NCBI RefSeq assembly: GCF_000003195.3
Contig: NC_012871.2
Coordinates: 6,435,997 to 6,499,996, forward strand
DNA from: Sorghum bicolor
Taxonomy: Eukaryota; Streptophyta; Magnoliopsida; Poales; Poaceae
Length of the DNA: 64,000 nucleotides
Direction of reading: 5' to 3'
Part shown: positions 1 through 11,909 of the stretch, piece by piece
Layout of the letters: every line of letters starts with the position of its first letter
Numbering within the stretch: the first letter of the stretch is position 1
Notes under the pieces: model-generated
What the model saw: the letters and a program-made list of their open reading frames with translations, nothing else
Databases searched by the model: none
Told to the model about the DNA's origin: nothing
Program-made: the position numbers and the translations under genes

Positions 1-357
1 TTTGACAACTAAACAAGACCTTAATGCGTCTACTAGTCCACTCTCTCCGGTGTCATCGAGTCGTCGTCCACGGTGGTTGGCTCTTGGCCTATCTACCCAA
101 ATTCCACGGCCGTACGCTTCCGTGCGGTTCCGTAGCACCCCTCGTACGGAACAGGGACGCATTGAGCGCGGACAGCAGCCGCCCACCTACCACCCCGGGC
201 TTGTGGGGCCCACCACGAACCATGTCCTGAGCTCCTGTCCTTTCCTGCCTTCTGATCGACGATGGACGGTGTTGTCGCAAAAAAAAAAAAGGATGGACGG
301 TGCTGGTGGCCCTAGGTATTTTTATGTTTCAATTCAACGGTGTCAGTGATTGACCAA
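1..357. other. Unassigned left edge, no gene supported
   Basis: GC-rich at first, then AT-rich. Open frames run on both strands (for example about 115 codons on the plus strand from position 2), but none has a recognisable domain, a good start context or a splice-compatible continuation. It could be the 3' or 5' flank of a gene outside the window. Confidence 0.4.
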
Positions 358-572
358 GGCCTTAGTTTAAAAAAAAAATTACAACAGGTTTTAGATTCTC
401 TGTCACATCAAATCTTGTGATGTATGTATGAAGTATTAAATATAAATAAAAATAATAACTAATTGTATGGTTTGTCCATAATTTGCTTCTATATTTGAAC
501 AATATTTATTAAATATAAACAGAAATGCTACAGTATCCATTTTGTAAAAAATTTTGAAACTAAACAATGCCT
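358..572. mobile_element. Tourist-like MITE (diverged copy)
   Basis: Starts GGCCTTAGTTT and ends AACTAAACAATGCC, with the family core in between (CCGTCACATC-like, TATTAAATATA, CTAATTG). About 215 bp and clearly degraded compared with the better copies at 10252-10729 and 34546. Confidence 0.7.
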
Positions 573-606
573 GGATAGACGGATGAATTAACAGCGACTA
601 CTCTTA

Positions 607-821
607 GGCGTTGTTTAGTTATAATTTTTTTAGATTTTAATACTATAGCATTTTTTTTATATTTGTTAATTATTGTTCAATTATGGATTAACTAGGTCCA
701 AAAAAATTATTTTACAAATTGCAGACAAACTGTATAATTAATTATTTTTTATTTATATTTTATACTCTATGAAGATTTAATGTAGTAGAAAATCTTAAAA
801 AGTTTTTAGATTTTCGATGCC
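607..821. mobile_element. Tourist-like MITE (diverged copy)
   Basis: Begins GGCGTTGTTTAGTT and ends near ATGCC; TTA flanks both sides, giving the three-base target duplication of PIF/Harbinger-type MITEs. The interior is in the opposite orientation to the copy at 358 (ACTAGGTCC, then TTTAATG). Confidence 0.65.
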
Positions 822-856
822 TTAATTCAGTAACTGTCAGGTGATCTCGATTACTA

Positions 857-1099
857 GGCCTTGTTTAGTTCCGAAAAGTGAAAAGTTTTCGATACTGTAG
901 CACTTTCGTTTGTTTGTGACAAATAATATCTAATTATGGACTAACTAGGATTAAAAGATTCGTCTCGTGATTTACAACTAAACTGTGTAATTAGTTTTTG
1001 TTTTCGTCTATATTTAGTATTTCATGCATGTGCCATAAGATTCGATGTGACGGGGAATCTTGAAAACTTTTTGGTTTTCAGGGTGAATTAAACAAGGCC
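857..1099. mobile_element. Tourist-like MITE
   Basis: Good copy: GGCCTTGTTTAGTTCC left end and AAACAAGGCC right end, 243 bp. It contains the family words CTAACTAGG, GATTCGTCTCGTGA and GATTCGATGTGACGG. Confidence 0.8.
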
Positions 1100-2204
1100 T
1101 ACATTAAATAAATCCACGCGTGTACGGTACAGCGGCGTGGACGTTTGTGCACGCTGACTAGTGGGTGGTGTGGGCCGTCCTTTTTCAAACTCACTTTTTT
1201 ATTTATAATATAATACTTAAATTATAAGATAGAATATAGTAATCCTTTTTACAAGGTCCAGAAGTTTTTACTTTCGATCATCGAGGAAGAAATATCTGGC
1301 CCTGATCGAGAGCTCACTGGTTGTGGTTGACAACGGCGATGCGCGTTCGAAAGTGTGATACTACTGTGATGGGAGCGTGAGGGGTGCTCCGGATGCATGG
1401 TTTCAACGTCGATAAAAGTTCAAATTTACAGCCACCACACGTTAGGATTTACCGACGCTAGCTGAAGTTTATCATCTTCAGGCAGCCTTTTATTTTTCCC
1501 CTCACGCGCTTGTGGTTCACAGTCGCGGGCTCTGCAGCCGCGAGAAGAACCGACATATGCACGTAAGATGAGGTTAATTAATTATAAGCCACTTCACCAC
1601 CTGCAGGTTAATTATCACTGGACACACCATGCGAGTATAATCATGAGCTACCTTATTATAAACTTGGCGAATGAAACTAAAACAGAGATGCTTGAGCTTA
1701 TCTATCAAATTTATCAACCATTCAACAGTATTTTTCTCTCACAATATATATACTGTACTACACTCCAAGCTTTTACTACTACTCGTTGAACTCTATGTGC
1801 ACACGATTGAATCCAATTAAGTAATATAGCTAGTTGACTTATTACTAAACTTACTAGTACGTACGCGAGTTCTAGAGCTTTGAAACTGAGGATTCGGAGG
1901 AAATTTCCTTCAAAAACAAATGTACTAGTACTCTCTTAAATTTGAGCCTAGCTAAGGTTTCTGTCATGTGTCTCAGGGTGTCGGCGGTGGTAATCTCGGA
2001 CGACCTTGACTAGAAACATCATCGTAGCCTCATAATCCAACTTCCACCGGCTAAGGATCGGAGGTACTAGTAACACTAGTAATCTATGCGACTTAAGCTA
2101 GGCCTCATACGAGCCATGCATGCGTATGCTTGTCTCAGTAGCGAACCATGCATGCATGTGGACTAGCTACTCTCACCATAGAAGCATCACCTCCACTGCA
2201 ACGA
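1100..2204. other. Intergenic, nothing recognised
   Basis: AT-rich with scattered GC patches; the longest open frame (1568-1789, 73 codons) has no family signature and is AT-rich with many isoleucines and tyrosines, as expected for non-coding DNA. I see no RNA gene or clean terminal repeats. Confidence 0.4.
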
Positions 2205-3616
2205 GGCCTTGTTTAGTTCACTAGTACAGAGAAGCTCTATGCTGACGGTGGAATTTAATTTTTACAGGCGATTTCAAATAAAGAACGTCTATACAAAGAA
2301 ATTGGCGGGCCCAACTAAAAAACTACAAGTAAAAATCAATTTTTACAGACGATTTTCCTAATAAAACCGGCTCTAGAAAACATGTATTTCTACAGGCGGT
2401 TCTTCTAAGAAACCGCCTGTAAAAATCATATTTCTACATGCGAAATAATTTGAAATTAAATTTTTTTGAGTTTTTCAAATGACCTCGTTTGAAAAAACCA
2501 TCAAAACGAAAGTTGTAGATCTCGAAAAGTTATGAAACTTTGTATTTGATAATTTTTTCATTTGAAATCATCTTGTCGTCGAAAACTACGTTTGGATTTC
2601 TCAAATTTGAAATTCAAATTTTGTAAATGACCTCGGATGGAGAAACTACCAATATAAAAGTTGTAGATCTTGAAAAGTTATGAAACTTTGTAGTTGACAA
2701 CTTTTCTATTGGAATCCATTTAGGGCCTTAAATAATCAATATTGCTCGGTTTAGGATAATATGTGGAGAACTAAACTCTAATATAGACACAACTGAGTGA
2801 TAGGTGGAGTGGTAGAGGAGGCTGCGCGCAGCGGTTCTTCCCCACACTGGTACAAAAGTGCTCAAAGCCAACGGTGGAACATAATTTTTACAGGCCGTTT
2901 TAATTAAAAAACGCCTGTGGAAAAAATGAGGCTTACCCGACTACAAAACCGCCTATGAAAATCAATTTGTACAGGCGGTTTTTCTAACAAAACCGCCTGT
3001 AGAAATCATGTATTTCTACAGGCGGATTTCTTAAGAAACCGCCTGTAGAAATATGATTTCTACAAGCGGTTTGTTAAGAAATCCGCCTGTAGAAATAATT
3101 TGAACTTGATTTTTTTAAGCTTTTTAAATGATCTCGTTTGAAAAAACCGTCAAAATAAAAGTTGTAGATCTTGAAAAGTTATGAAACTTTGTAGTTGATA
3201 ATTTTTCATTTGAAATCATCTTGTCATCGAAAACTACGTTTGAATTTCTCAAATTTGAAATTCAAATTTTGTAAATGACCTCGGATGAAGGAACTACCAA
3301 TATAAAAGTTGTAGGTCGTAAAAAGTTGTAAAACTTTGTAGTTGACGACTTTTTCCATTTGAATCCGTTTAGGGCCTCAAATAATCAATTTATACTTGGT
3401 TTATGATAGTATGTGAGGAACTAAACTCTATTACAAACACAAGTGAGTGATAGGTGGAGTGGTAAATATTTGAAAAAAAACTAATTACATAGTTTGTCTG
3501 TAATCTACGAGACGAATTTTTAAACCTAATTAATCTATAATTTGATAATATTTGTCATATACAAATAAAAATATTATACTATCTATTTTCTAAAAAAAAC
3601 TTGGAACTAAACAGCC
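2205..3616. mobile_element. Tourist-like MITE split by a CACTA-like insertion
   Basis: The MITE left end (GGCCTTGTTTAGTT, 2205-2218) is cut off at a CACTAGTACAGAG sequence. The MITE right half resumes near 3470 and ends AACTAAACAGCC at 3616. The insert has two similar units (about 2219-2843 and 2848-3466), each rich in TTTACAGGCGGTTT words and their inverse AAACCGCCTGTAGAAA. These are subterminal repeats of grass CACTA elements. No transposase frame is visible, so the insert is non-autonomous. The right border of the CACTA insert is not clear. Confidence 0.65.
2848..3466. repeat. Second CACTA-like unit, repeat of 2219-2843
   Basis: Begins CACTGGTACAAAAGTGC and repeats the preceding unit in the same order: AACGGTGGAA, inverted ACCGCCTGTAGAAA motifs, AAAGTTGTAGATCTTGAAAA, and a shared end GAGTGATAGGTGGAGTGGTA. 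The two units are direct, diverged repeats. Confidence 0.6.
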
Positions 3617-3738
3617 TGAATTGATGTGCCTGTTCATGATTATGGACTACGGGCGGCTCCGCCCGTCCTGCCCACATCCATCTCCGACAAACCTTGCTTA
3701 CAACATTTACACCTGCCATGTGACGGGCCTGTCATAGA

Positions 3739-3962
3739 GGCCTTGTTTAGTTTTTTTAGTTTTTTTTTACAAAATGGACGCCATAATATTTTTTGTTTGT
3801 ATTTAATAAATATTGTCAAATCATCAATTAACTAGGCTTAAAATATTCGTCTCGTAAATTATAGATAAACTGTACAGTTAGTTATTTTTTATCTATATTT
3901 AATGCTCTATGCATGTGCCGCAAGATTCGATGTGACGAAAAATCTAAGAACTAAACAAGGCC
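3739..3962. mobile_element. Tourist-like MITE
   Basis: GGCCTTGTTTAGTTTTT to AACTAAACAAGGCC with AGA on both flanks, 224 bp. Confidence 0.78.
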
Positions 3963-4794
3963 AGAGTTTTAAGTGAGAACTAAACAAGCTTAATTCTTAA
4001 AAGAAACAGTGCAAGCAACAACCACCAAATCTCCCTATCATGCCAATGCTAGCTAGCTTGTCTGGTCTTACTTGGCTGCTGCTGCTGCAGGCTCTGCGTT
4101 AGCAAGAATGCATTTGTTGTGTTGTGTAGTAGCTCTTGTGTGTGTGTGTGCAGCTCTGAACCTTGGCATGTGCAATGCAATCAGACCTTTTAGCTAGCTA
4201 GCCTAGAATCAAAAGGCCTTTTTTATTTCACTCTTTAATTTGTTGCAACAATCAAAAGGTAGCCACAGGACGGGAGGTTTTGGCACACACATGAAGAAGT
4301 AGTATACTAGTCTTCATAAATACAGTAATGTGCAGTGCAGCTAGCAGCAAAGCATGCATGTGGCGTTAATTTGTACGTACGTAACTCTAGCTGTGTGCAA
4401 GTCTCAACTTAATTTGGCATGTGCACTACTCGGCGATCAGCAGTCATCAGCACTGGCGTAAACAAAGCCTGCTGTTGCAACAATCCAAACTTACCAGCGT
4501 ACGCACTGATGACAACTCTACCGACCGAGATAGTTGCTTAGCATGCTTGCGGATCCAGATATGTGATGATGACGCAGTTTAATCAAGTACGTCTTGATCA
4601 ACAATGATCTGCGCCTATTCCATTTGCTTGATTTGTGGGTGATCTTCAGAGAATATTTCATTTCCTGAACAATAGCGTAATTAATAATCTCAGCGCAAAG
4701 TGTTAACTGACTTTCATTATTTGAAGATACAAGTGTATCGCAAGGTGGATATACCATACTAATAAAGCCAGTACTACTACCTTAGCACAGCCTA
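3963..4794. other. Intergenic, nothing recognised
   Basis: Contains GT-rich and GCTAGCTAGC runs and several short open frames without domain content (for example 79 codons on the minus strand, 4518-4757). No terminal repeats or RNA gene seen. Confidence 0.4.
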
Positions 4795-5045
4795 GTTTCA
4801 ATAATGAAGTTATTTTTGTTTTTTTAGAAAAGAGCTTCATAAGCAACTTTCAAAGTAGAGTTATTTTTTAAAGTTATTTGACAAAACAGCTTCACCAGCA
4901 GCTTCATACATAGATGAAAGAAAAAAAATAGAGGAGAGAGCTAGGATATTTATTTTTGAGAGGAGAAGAAGAATAACTTCACCTGCAAAGTTGTTTTGAA
5001 AAAAGAGTATTTGGCAAAAAAAATAAATAAAAACAGCTCACAGCA
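4795..5045. mobile_element. Diverged MITE related to the one at 9125
   Basis: Carries the words AGAGCTTCATAAG, CAGCTTCACCAGCAGCTTCA and AACAGCTCACAG in the same order as the element at 9125-9451, with weaker ends. Borders are approximate. Confidence 0.45.
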
Positions 5046-5226
5046 CTTACTTGATTGATTTCGACAATATGTGCGTGTGCAAAGTGAGCTTTAAAATGAA
5101 AGAATTCTCGTGCGTTTTCTAATTGATTAATTAATCAATGCTTCGGAGGAAAACATCTTGTCGCGTGAGATGGACTTTATTCAGCACCTACCAAGATCCA
5201 TGCATTTATTAAAAGGATCTAGGTAA

Positions 5227-5468
5227 GCCTTGTTTAGTTCCAAAAAAATTTGCAAAATTTTTCAGATTCCCCGTCACATCGAATCTTTAGACGTATGCAT
5301 GGAGTATTAAATATAGATGAAAATAAAAACTAATTGCACAGTTTGGTCGAAATTGACGAGACGAATCTTTTGAGCCTAGTTAGTCCATGATTGGACAATT
5401 TTTGTCAAATACAAACGAAAGTGCTACAGTGTCGATTTTATAAAATTTTTTTGGAACTAAACAAGGCC
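5227..5468. mobile_element. Tourist-like MITE
   Basis: GCCTTGTTTAGTTCC to GGAACTAAACAAGGCC, about 242 bp, interior nearly consensus (CCGTCACATCGAATC, CCTAGTTAGTCCATGATTGG). Left flank is TAA. Confidence 0.82.
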
Positions 5469-5810
5469 CAATGAACCAAAACAGACGAGTGGCAATGGCT
5501 CCAACAAGATGGGGATTTCAATTCCACCCACGCCTCTTCAGAAACGCCGGTCCGTCCTGGCGTCTTTGAAAACGATGTTTATACGAGCCTGAAGAACGAT
5601 CGGAGGCCCCGAGGGTATTTGGTTACGAGTGTTAAAGCTTGATGTGCACTGTAGTATTTTTGTTTTTTACTTATCAATTAGTGTTCAAATATAAGTTTTA
5701 AAAATCATCTTGCAAATTATTTTTTAGCTGTGTTTTAATTTCATATAAATAATTTATTTTTAATACTTTATACATATGTCTAAATATTAAAGTCTACTGC
5801 CTCTAATTTA

Positions 5811-6046
5811 CTCCCTCCGTTCCTTTTTAATTGTCGCTTGCGATTCACGAAAAACAACTGCCGACAATTATATATTAAAAAAATATTAATATTTATAATA
5901 TATAATTAGTATCATTAGAGCGATCTTTGAATCTAGTTTTTGAACAAATTTATTTGGAGATACAAATGTTGCATGTATTTTCTATAAATCGAGTCAAACT
6001 TGTGGCACGTAATCCAACAACGACAATTAAAAAGAGACAGATAAAG
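5811..6046. mobile_element. Stowaway-like MITE
   Basis: Left end CTCCCTCCGTTCCTTTTTAA and an approximately inverted right end TTAAAAAGAGACAG; TA on both sides as expected for Tc1/mariner-related MITEs. The right terminus is mutated. Confidence 0.6.
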
Positions 6047-6227
6047 TAGCTAGGTTTTTTTTTCCTTCCACAACCCGGCCAATCACACACTCACGCACGC
6101 TCACTCGAGCTATGAGTAGAGAGTAGGTAGTTTCGTGGGGCTCGATCTGCTGACAGATTTTAATGTTGACAAACATGAGCGTCATGCGTGCTTAGGTCGC
6201 GACAGAATCGTACGACGTCTCGGTTAA

Positions 6228-6458
6228 GGCCTTGTTTAGTTCGTAAAAATTTTCAAGATTCTCCGTCACATCGAATCTTTGGTCGCATGTATGGAGCATT
6301 AAAAATAGACGAAAATAAAAACTAACTGCACAGTCTATCTGTAATTTGTGAGATAAATCTTTTGAGCCTAGTTACTCCGTGATTGGACAATGTTTGTTAA
6401 ATAAAAACAAAATGCTACGGTACCTAAAAACAAAAAAATTTGCTAACTAAACAAGGCC
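6228..6458. mobile_element. Tourist-like MITE
   Basis: GGCCTTGTTTAGTTCG to AACTAAACAAGGCC with TAA directly on both sides, a clean target duplication. 231 bp. Confidence 0.85.
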
Positions 6459-6678
6459 TAAGGATACTATCTGCTAGTACCGACTACCGCAGTAGCAAAT
6501 CGTATCGTCTGGCATGGTTTTGACACGATGCATAGTATACTACTACATGGAGTACTCCACACACCGTTGCAGGAAACATGCAATGCAATGCAACCACCCC
6601 GGCCGGCCAGCCCGATTGCCGCAGGAATGCAGGATGATCGATGCTTGCCTCGCCTTCTCGTCGTGGAGCCATCCCTAG

Positions 6679-6920
6679 GGCCTTGTTTTTCAAAATATTT
6701 TAGAAAATAGGTACTGTAGCACTTTCATTTGTATGTGACAAATATTATCTAATCATAGATTAAATAAGCTTAAAAAATTTGTCTCGCAATTCACTGACAA
6801 ATTGTATAATTAATTACTTTTTTTTTATCTATATTTAATGTTACATACATGTATTAAAGATTTTGATGTGACGAGAAATTGTGAAAAGTTTTGTAAAATT
6901 TTCTGGGAACTAAACAAGTC
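6679..6920. mobile_element. Tourist-like MITE
   Basis: GGCCTTGTTTTTC to GGAACTAAACAAG, 242 bp, with the right GGCC end mutated. Confidence 0.7.
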
Positions 6921-7957
6921 GCTAGCCTCGTCGTTCAACCACCACAGAATCCTGCGATCCACATGTAGGTATTTGTCAAACCTGTGACGACCTATAGCTT
7001 TTAAATTTACAGCCCTAGCTAGCTAAATAATCCAAACGAGCCTTGCTTAATTTGCAATGCATGTTCTTTCTAAGATAGTACCAAGCGAGACTTAGTTAGG
7101 ATACATAGGAATGCGGTAACATGCATGCGTATATATCATCTTGATGAAGTCTAACTACTTACCCATTTACATTTAAAAGATTTTTCTATCTATACATCTA
7201 TCAAAGGTAGAGAGGAGAGAGAGAAAAAAAAAGACTCACAAAGCAAAATAGTGTGGAGGTAGAAGTGGTGCCTCACGGTAGTAGGACGTGGCATGCCGCA
7301 GGCGTGAGAATCCGATCAGTCCAGCCAGCTCCCGGCGTTGTTGGGCGGTGGGGACTGGCGCCTGCGAGCCACACGCGGCGCCGCAGAAGATCTCGGTGGG
7401 CCCGCGGGCGGTGCGGGGCGATGCGGACGCGCACTGGGGGTGTGGTGCGGGCCGTAGCTACGGCCTACGGAACCGTACCGCCGCCTGTACCCGCCTCACC
7501 TTCCCCCCTCCCCACGTCGCCGTCGCCGGATCCTCTGCGCCCGCCGGCCCCCCCCCCGCCGTCCGGGGGAAAGAGAAGAGTAGGACATCGCTGCAGCCAG
7601 CTTGCCGCGCTGTGCTGTGCCGATGAACTCGAGTGTCCGTGAGACCATGTGGCCGTGTCCCTCCACCGGCACCGGGGGCGAACACCAGAGTGGCCCGAGT
7701 CTGCCAGTGCCAGCCCAGCAGGGCAGGTTCGATGTGTCATGTGTGCAACTCATTCACTGGCCTAAGCTTCCCTTACTAAATTTTAGTCACCTAAATTTTA
7801 GTTATTTTAGTAGTTAAACTTTTAAACACATCGACTTAAAAAAAAAAGAGCTAAAATAGTTTAGTCTCACCAATAATCTAAAAGTAGCTAAAATAATTTT
7901 AGCTTTCTAAAATTTAGTAAGGGAAACCAAATAAGACCTTAATCATGTACTACCTTA
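6921..7957. other. Intergenic with a GC-rich island (about 7250-7700)
   Basis: The island is strongly GC-rich and open in several frames on both strands (129, 112, 91 and 85 codons), a composition effect. None has a domain I recognise. It could be a remnant first exon or promoter of a lost gene. A short inverted TTTTAGTTA/TAACTAAAA-type AT-rich stretch follows at about 7770-7930, possibly another MITE. Confidence 0.35.
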
Positions 7958-8182
7958 TGCCTTCTTTAGTTTCTAAAATTTTTTGCCTTTGACTACTGTT
8001 GTACTTCGTTTGTATTTGATAACTGTTGTTCAATCGTGGATTAATTAAATTTAATAGATTCGTCTCACAAATTATAAGCAAATCGTGTAACTATTTTTTA
8101 TTTTAGTTTATATTTAATATTTCATACGTCTAAAGATTTAATGTGACAGAAAATTTTAAAATTTTTTAAACTAAACAAAGCC
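7958..8182. mobile_element. Tourist-like MITE (diverged copy)
   Basis: GCCTTCTTTAGTTTC to AACTAAACAAAGCC with TTA at the right flank; the interior has AGATTCGTCTCACAAATT. Confidence 0.65.
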
Positions 8183-8185
8183 TTA

Positions 8186-8529
8186 GGGCCTGTTTAGATT
8201 GTTGATGAAAATTTTTTGGATGTCACATTGGATGTGTCGGAAGGATGTCGGGAGGAGTTTTTATAATCTAATAAAAAAACAAATTACATAGCTCGTCTGG
8301 AAACTGCAAGATAAATCTATTAAGCATAATTAATCTATCATTAGCCCATGTAGGTTACTGTAACACTTAAGGCTAATCATAGACTAACTAGGCTTAAAAG
8401 ATTCGTCTCGTGATTTTCAACCAAACTGTATAATTAGTTTATTTTTTTATCTATATTTATGTTCCATGCATGTGTCCAAAGATTCGATGGATGGATGAAA
8501 ATTTTTTAGGTGGAAAACTAAACAGGGCC
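8186..8529. mobile_element. MITE, long composite of the GGGCCTGTTTAG type
   Basis: Left GGGCCTGTTTAGATT, right AACTAAACAGGGCC, with TTA on both sides. At 344 bp it is longer than its neighbours. The right half has the usual family core, and the left half has CAAATTACATAGCTCGTCTG in the opposite sense, suggesting a compound element. Confidence 0.65.
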
Positions 8530-9124
8530 TTAATGAACTGCCAAAACCATCCAAACCAGGCAGGCAGGCAGAAGAATCTCATCGGGCCAGGCACCATGCC
8601 GTATATCACGGCCCCCCGTACGCCCACTTCCGTACAGCAGTCCCCCGCCCTGCCCATTTCACGCGTCACGACATCGATCGACAGCGCGCCGAGCAGTCGG
8701 CCCCACCTCCCCTTGTTCATTCAATTTCAATTAATAATTACTCCTTAATAATTAATAAATCCAAACAAACAGTCATGGTTGTCCGTCCGTACCTGGGTTG
8801 TCCCGCGCGGCCCGTACAAGTGGACGTGCCGCCACCGCACGGCGTTGGAATCCACTAGCGGAGCGGCGCCGGCCGGGGTCGTCTCGCCGGCGGCCGGCGC
8901 GCGAGGCCGCCGACCCTGATGCCCGCCCGGCCCGGCCGGCGCTCCTCCGTCGCGTGCTGGTTCAACGTACGCATGCAATTGGTCCAAATGTCGCCACGCA
9001 GCCTCTCCATCCGATCCGTTCAGGGAGGAGCATCTCCACAGCTACTTTTTTTTTTTGGTAGTAGTAGTTGTTAATTACACAGCTGTTTATAGTATTACTA
9101 GTAATCTGTTCTTGTCAATACTAA
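8530..9124. other. Intergenic, partly GC-rich
   Basis: About 8780-8960 is GC-rich and open in opposing frames (80 and 87 codons) without recognisable domains. I make no gene call. Confidence 0.35.
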
Positions 9125-9451
9125 GGGTCTGTTTGGCATAGCTCAACTTCACTAGTAAAGCTGTTTTTTTAGAAAATAGCTTCATGAGTGACTTTCTAGA
9201 TGAAGCTAAGCTGTTTTGGAAAAAGTGTTTGGCAAAATAGCTTCACCAACTGCTTCATGCATAGTTGAGAGAGAAATGAGGGAGAAGCTGCAATAAACTA
9301 CTTTTTTTTCAGCTTCATCCAACTTATGTTTTTGTGAGAGGAGGGGAAAAACAGCTTCACTCATGAAGCTGTTTTGGAAATAAGTGTTTGGCAAAAAAAA
9401 AACAGCTCACAACAGCTCATGAAGCTGTTGTGAGCTGTACCAAACAGGCCC
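9125..9451. mobile_element. TIR MITE of the GGGTCTGTTTGGC type
   Basis: Left end GGGTCTGTTTGGCATAGCTC and inverted right end GAGCTGTACCAAACAGGCCC, with TAA on both sides. Internal AGCTTCA/TGAAGCT words occur in both orientations. 327 bp, no coding content. Confidence 0.75.
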
Positions 9452-10251
9452 TAAACTCCTTGATGCGACAGCATTAGTGAAGTTCCGGTTACTGGTTAGG
9501 GAATACAGTACTAGTAGTAGTAACCAACTGATATTTTTGGAAAGAGCAAATGGGTTAGAGAGACTCAAACATCTAAAAAACAGGGTTTTATGGCCTTTTT
9601 CAACGTACTGTAGGTAGTTGGTATAGTAACAAACAAGCTATGAGTGACTACAAACGTCTTTACCACATCACCTCTAGAATTAGAATGTTTCGTTGAGAAG
9701 AGAAAGGCATTACTCTGGTTATTACTTGGTCTTTGAACGAGGGCGGTTCTTTCACGGCTCGATAAAAATGCATCAATCCCTAGCTATTAGTGGCATCAAG
9801 GTCTCAAAGGAAACCTCCCCTGAAAATTTAAATCTTTATGTCGTTTCATAAAAAGGTTCTAACAAAAAAATATAACTTAGCTAGAAGCAATTGGCTTGCG
9901 GTCTACTTACCGTTGTTTCTGAAGTAACATGGAGACTATTCAATGTAGTGTCGTTATGCTAATTTTTTTTGGCCAGCGTTACATATCAATATAGTATCAT
10001 GTTTGGTATCAACTCCACCTTCAAATTAATGAACTCCATATTTGAGGAGGTTGTCGTAGGATCAATCATCAATAGTCTACCCTTTACACACACGAGAGGC
10101 CCTTTTTTGTGATAAAATATTCTCTCTGCCCTCTTGGATGCTAGTACGAATGCATGGCGATCCGAGCATCAGCATCACAAGCATGGATCATCATGTGCCA
10201 TTTTCTACATGGGAATGCGTGGCATGCAGCACGATGGATGGGTGCATCTTT
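9452..10251. other. Intergenic, nothing recognised
   Basis: No convincing open frame, terminal repeat or RNA gene seen. Includes a TAGTAGTAGTA microsatellite near 9510. Confidence 0.35.
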
Positions 10252-10729
10252 GGCCTTGTTTAGCCCTTGTTTACTTCCCAGAAAATTTTGCAAAATTTTT
10301 CACATTCTCCGTCACATCGAATCTTTAGACGCATGCATGGAGTATTAAATATAGACGAAAATAAAAACTAATTGCACAGTTTGGTCGAAATTGACAAGAC
10401 AAATCTTTTGAGCCTAGTTAGTCCATGATTGGACAATATTTATCAAATACAAACGAAAATGCTACAGTGTCCATTTTTCGGAACTAAACACGGCCTTAGT
10501 TCCAAAAAAATTTGCAAAATTTTTCAGATTCTCCGTCACATCGAATCTTTAGACACATGCATTAAGTATTAAATATAGACAAAAATAAAAACTAATTGCA
10601 CAGTTTGGTCGGAATTGACGAGACGAATCTTTTGAGCCTAGTTAGTACATGATTAGACAATATTTGTCAAATACAAACGAAAGAGCTACAGTGTCGATTT
10701 TGCAAAATATTTTGGAACTAAACAAGGCC
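10252..10729. mobile_element. Outer Tourist-like MITE, interrupted by a second copy
   Basis: GGCCTTGTTTA (10252-10262) continues, after the inserted copy, as GTTCCAAAAAAATTTGC at 10499 and ends AACTAAACAAGGCC at 10729. TTT lies on both flanks. Removing the insert plus one TTA restores a full-length element. Confidence 0.8.
10263..10495. mobile_element. Inner Tourist-like MITE nested in the same family
   Basis: GCCCTTGTTTACTTCC to GGAACTAAACACGGCC, flanked by TTA at 10260-10262 and 10496-10498, so the three-base duplication of its host sequence is intact. Confidence 0.82.
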
Positions 10730-11093
10730 TTTGTACAGGTGTACACCACCACACATGCGCACAGTACTTTACCTACGCTAATTATAATCAACAAAGCTGG
10801 TGCTGATTGTGTGGTTAGCTGTTTTGCATCCAGCAACACACTTCTCTTCCAGAAAAAATAATAATGTACATATACTATGCTTTTATATTATGTATAAATT
10901 AACAGCGGAGTACGGTTATATTATCTTATTAGTGTACGGACTTGAGTTATAGTACATGTACTCTTTCCATTCTAAATTGCTTTTATTCCAAATTGTAAGT
11001 TATTTTGATTTTTTTTGAGGTACATAGCTTTTATCATGTACCTAGATCTAGATATACATTGTGTCTAAGGTACATAGTAGAAATGTGGGCTTA

Positions 11094-11333
11094 GGCCTTG
11101 TTTAGTTCCTCCCAAAAGCCAAAACTTTTTTAAGATCTACGTCACATCGAGTCTTACGACACATGCTTGGAACATTAAATATAGTTAAAAAATAACTAAT
11201 TACATAGTTTTTCTGTAATTTGCGAGACAAATCTTTTGAGACTAGTTATTTTATAATTGAATAATAATAATTACCACATACAAGCGAAAATGCTACAGTA
11301 GCCAACCAAAATTTCCCCCAACTAAACGAGGCC
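11094..11333. mobile_element. Tourist-like MITE
   Basis: GGCCTTGTTTAGTTCC to CAACTAAACGAGGCC with TTA on both sides, 240 bp. It is the last MITE before the ATPase promoter, about 570 bp from its TATA box. Confidence 0.82.
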
Positions 11334-11903
11334 TTACAAAAATAAAATGAATGATTTTCAATAATTTGGAACATAGAGTGTTAGAAAACAGCTAGAGTAC
11401 CTTTCAGGTGGCTATATGTTCACGTTGCGTCGCCAAATGGATACCGTACGTACCAATAATACATAGCCATGTATAAATATAAAACTTTGCATTGTAATCG
11501 TACATACTGTAGTACATATCTGTGTGAAGCCGCCGTATAGCTGTGCCAAAAATGACATTATATTGACCTGTTCGGTGTTACCGTTAGCTAGAGTGGATCA
11601 AGTTTGGGGGGTCAGCTGCATACAGCTCTCTTGTACTACCTCTGTAGGAGTATCAATCAATCAGGTGCGGTGCGGATCGAGCCAGCCAGCCCCCTATTTG
11701 CCCGGGGCACCGGACGGCCACAGCGGACGCAACACGGCAGGAGGCCGCACGGGATCCGGACCCACTCCCCCCTACTCCTCCTGTCTTCCAGCCCCGGTCT
11801 CCCCTGCAGTCCCCACCGCCTGCGCCTGCGAAAGATCCCTCCCCCCCACGCTGATTCGCTCGCCGCCCCGTCCCCTCCCCTCCCCTGCAGGAGCCCCGCC
11901 TCC
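11334..11903. other. Upstream region of the H+-ATPase gene
   Basis: Changes from AT-rich to GC- and C-rich toward the TATA box, typical of a grass core promoter. Open frames of 128-235 codons here (for example 11524-11910 and 11604-12311) are composition artefacts that run into the ATPase 5' UTR and first intron. Confidence 0.5.
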
Positions 11904-11909
11904 TATATA
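11904..11909 (+). promoter_or_regulatory. TATA box of the H+-ATPase gene
   Basis: TATATA in the context CTCCTATATAGGGG, about 150 bases upstream of the chosen start codon at 12057. This implies a 5' UTR of roughly 120 bases. The C-rich sequence before it is typical of grass core promoters. Confidence 0.6.

Noticed and set aside
7253..7753. Cluster of overlapping frames in a GC-rich island
   Set aside because: Frames are open on both strands at once and look like composition effects; no domain or splice-compatible continuation.
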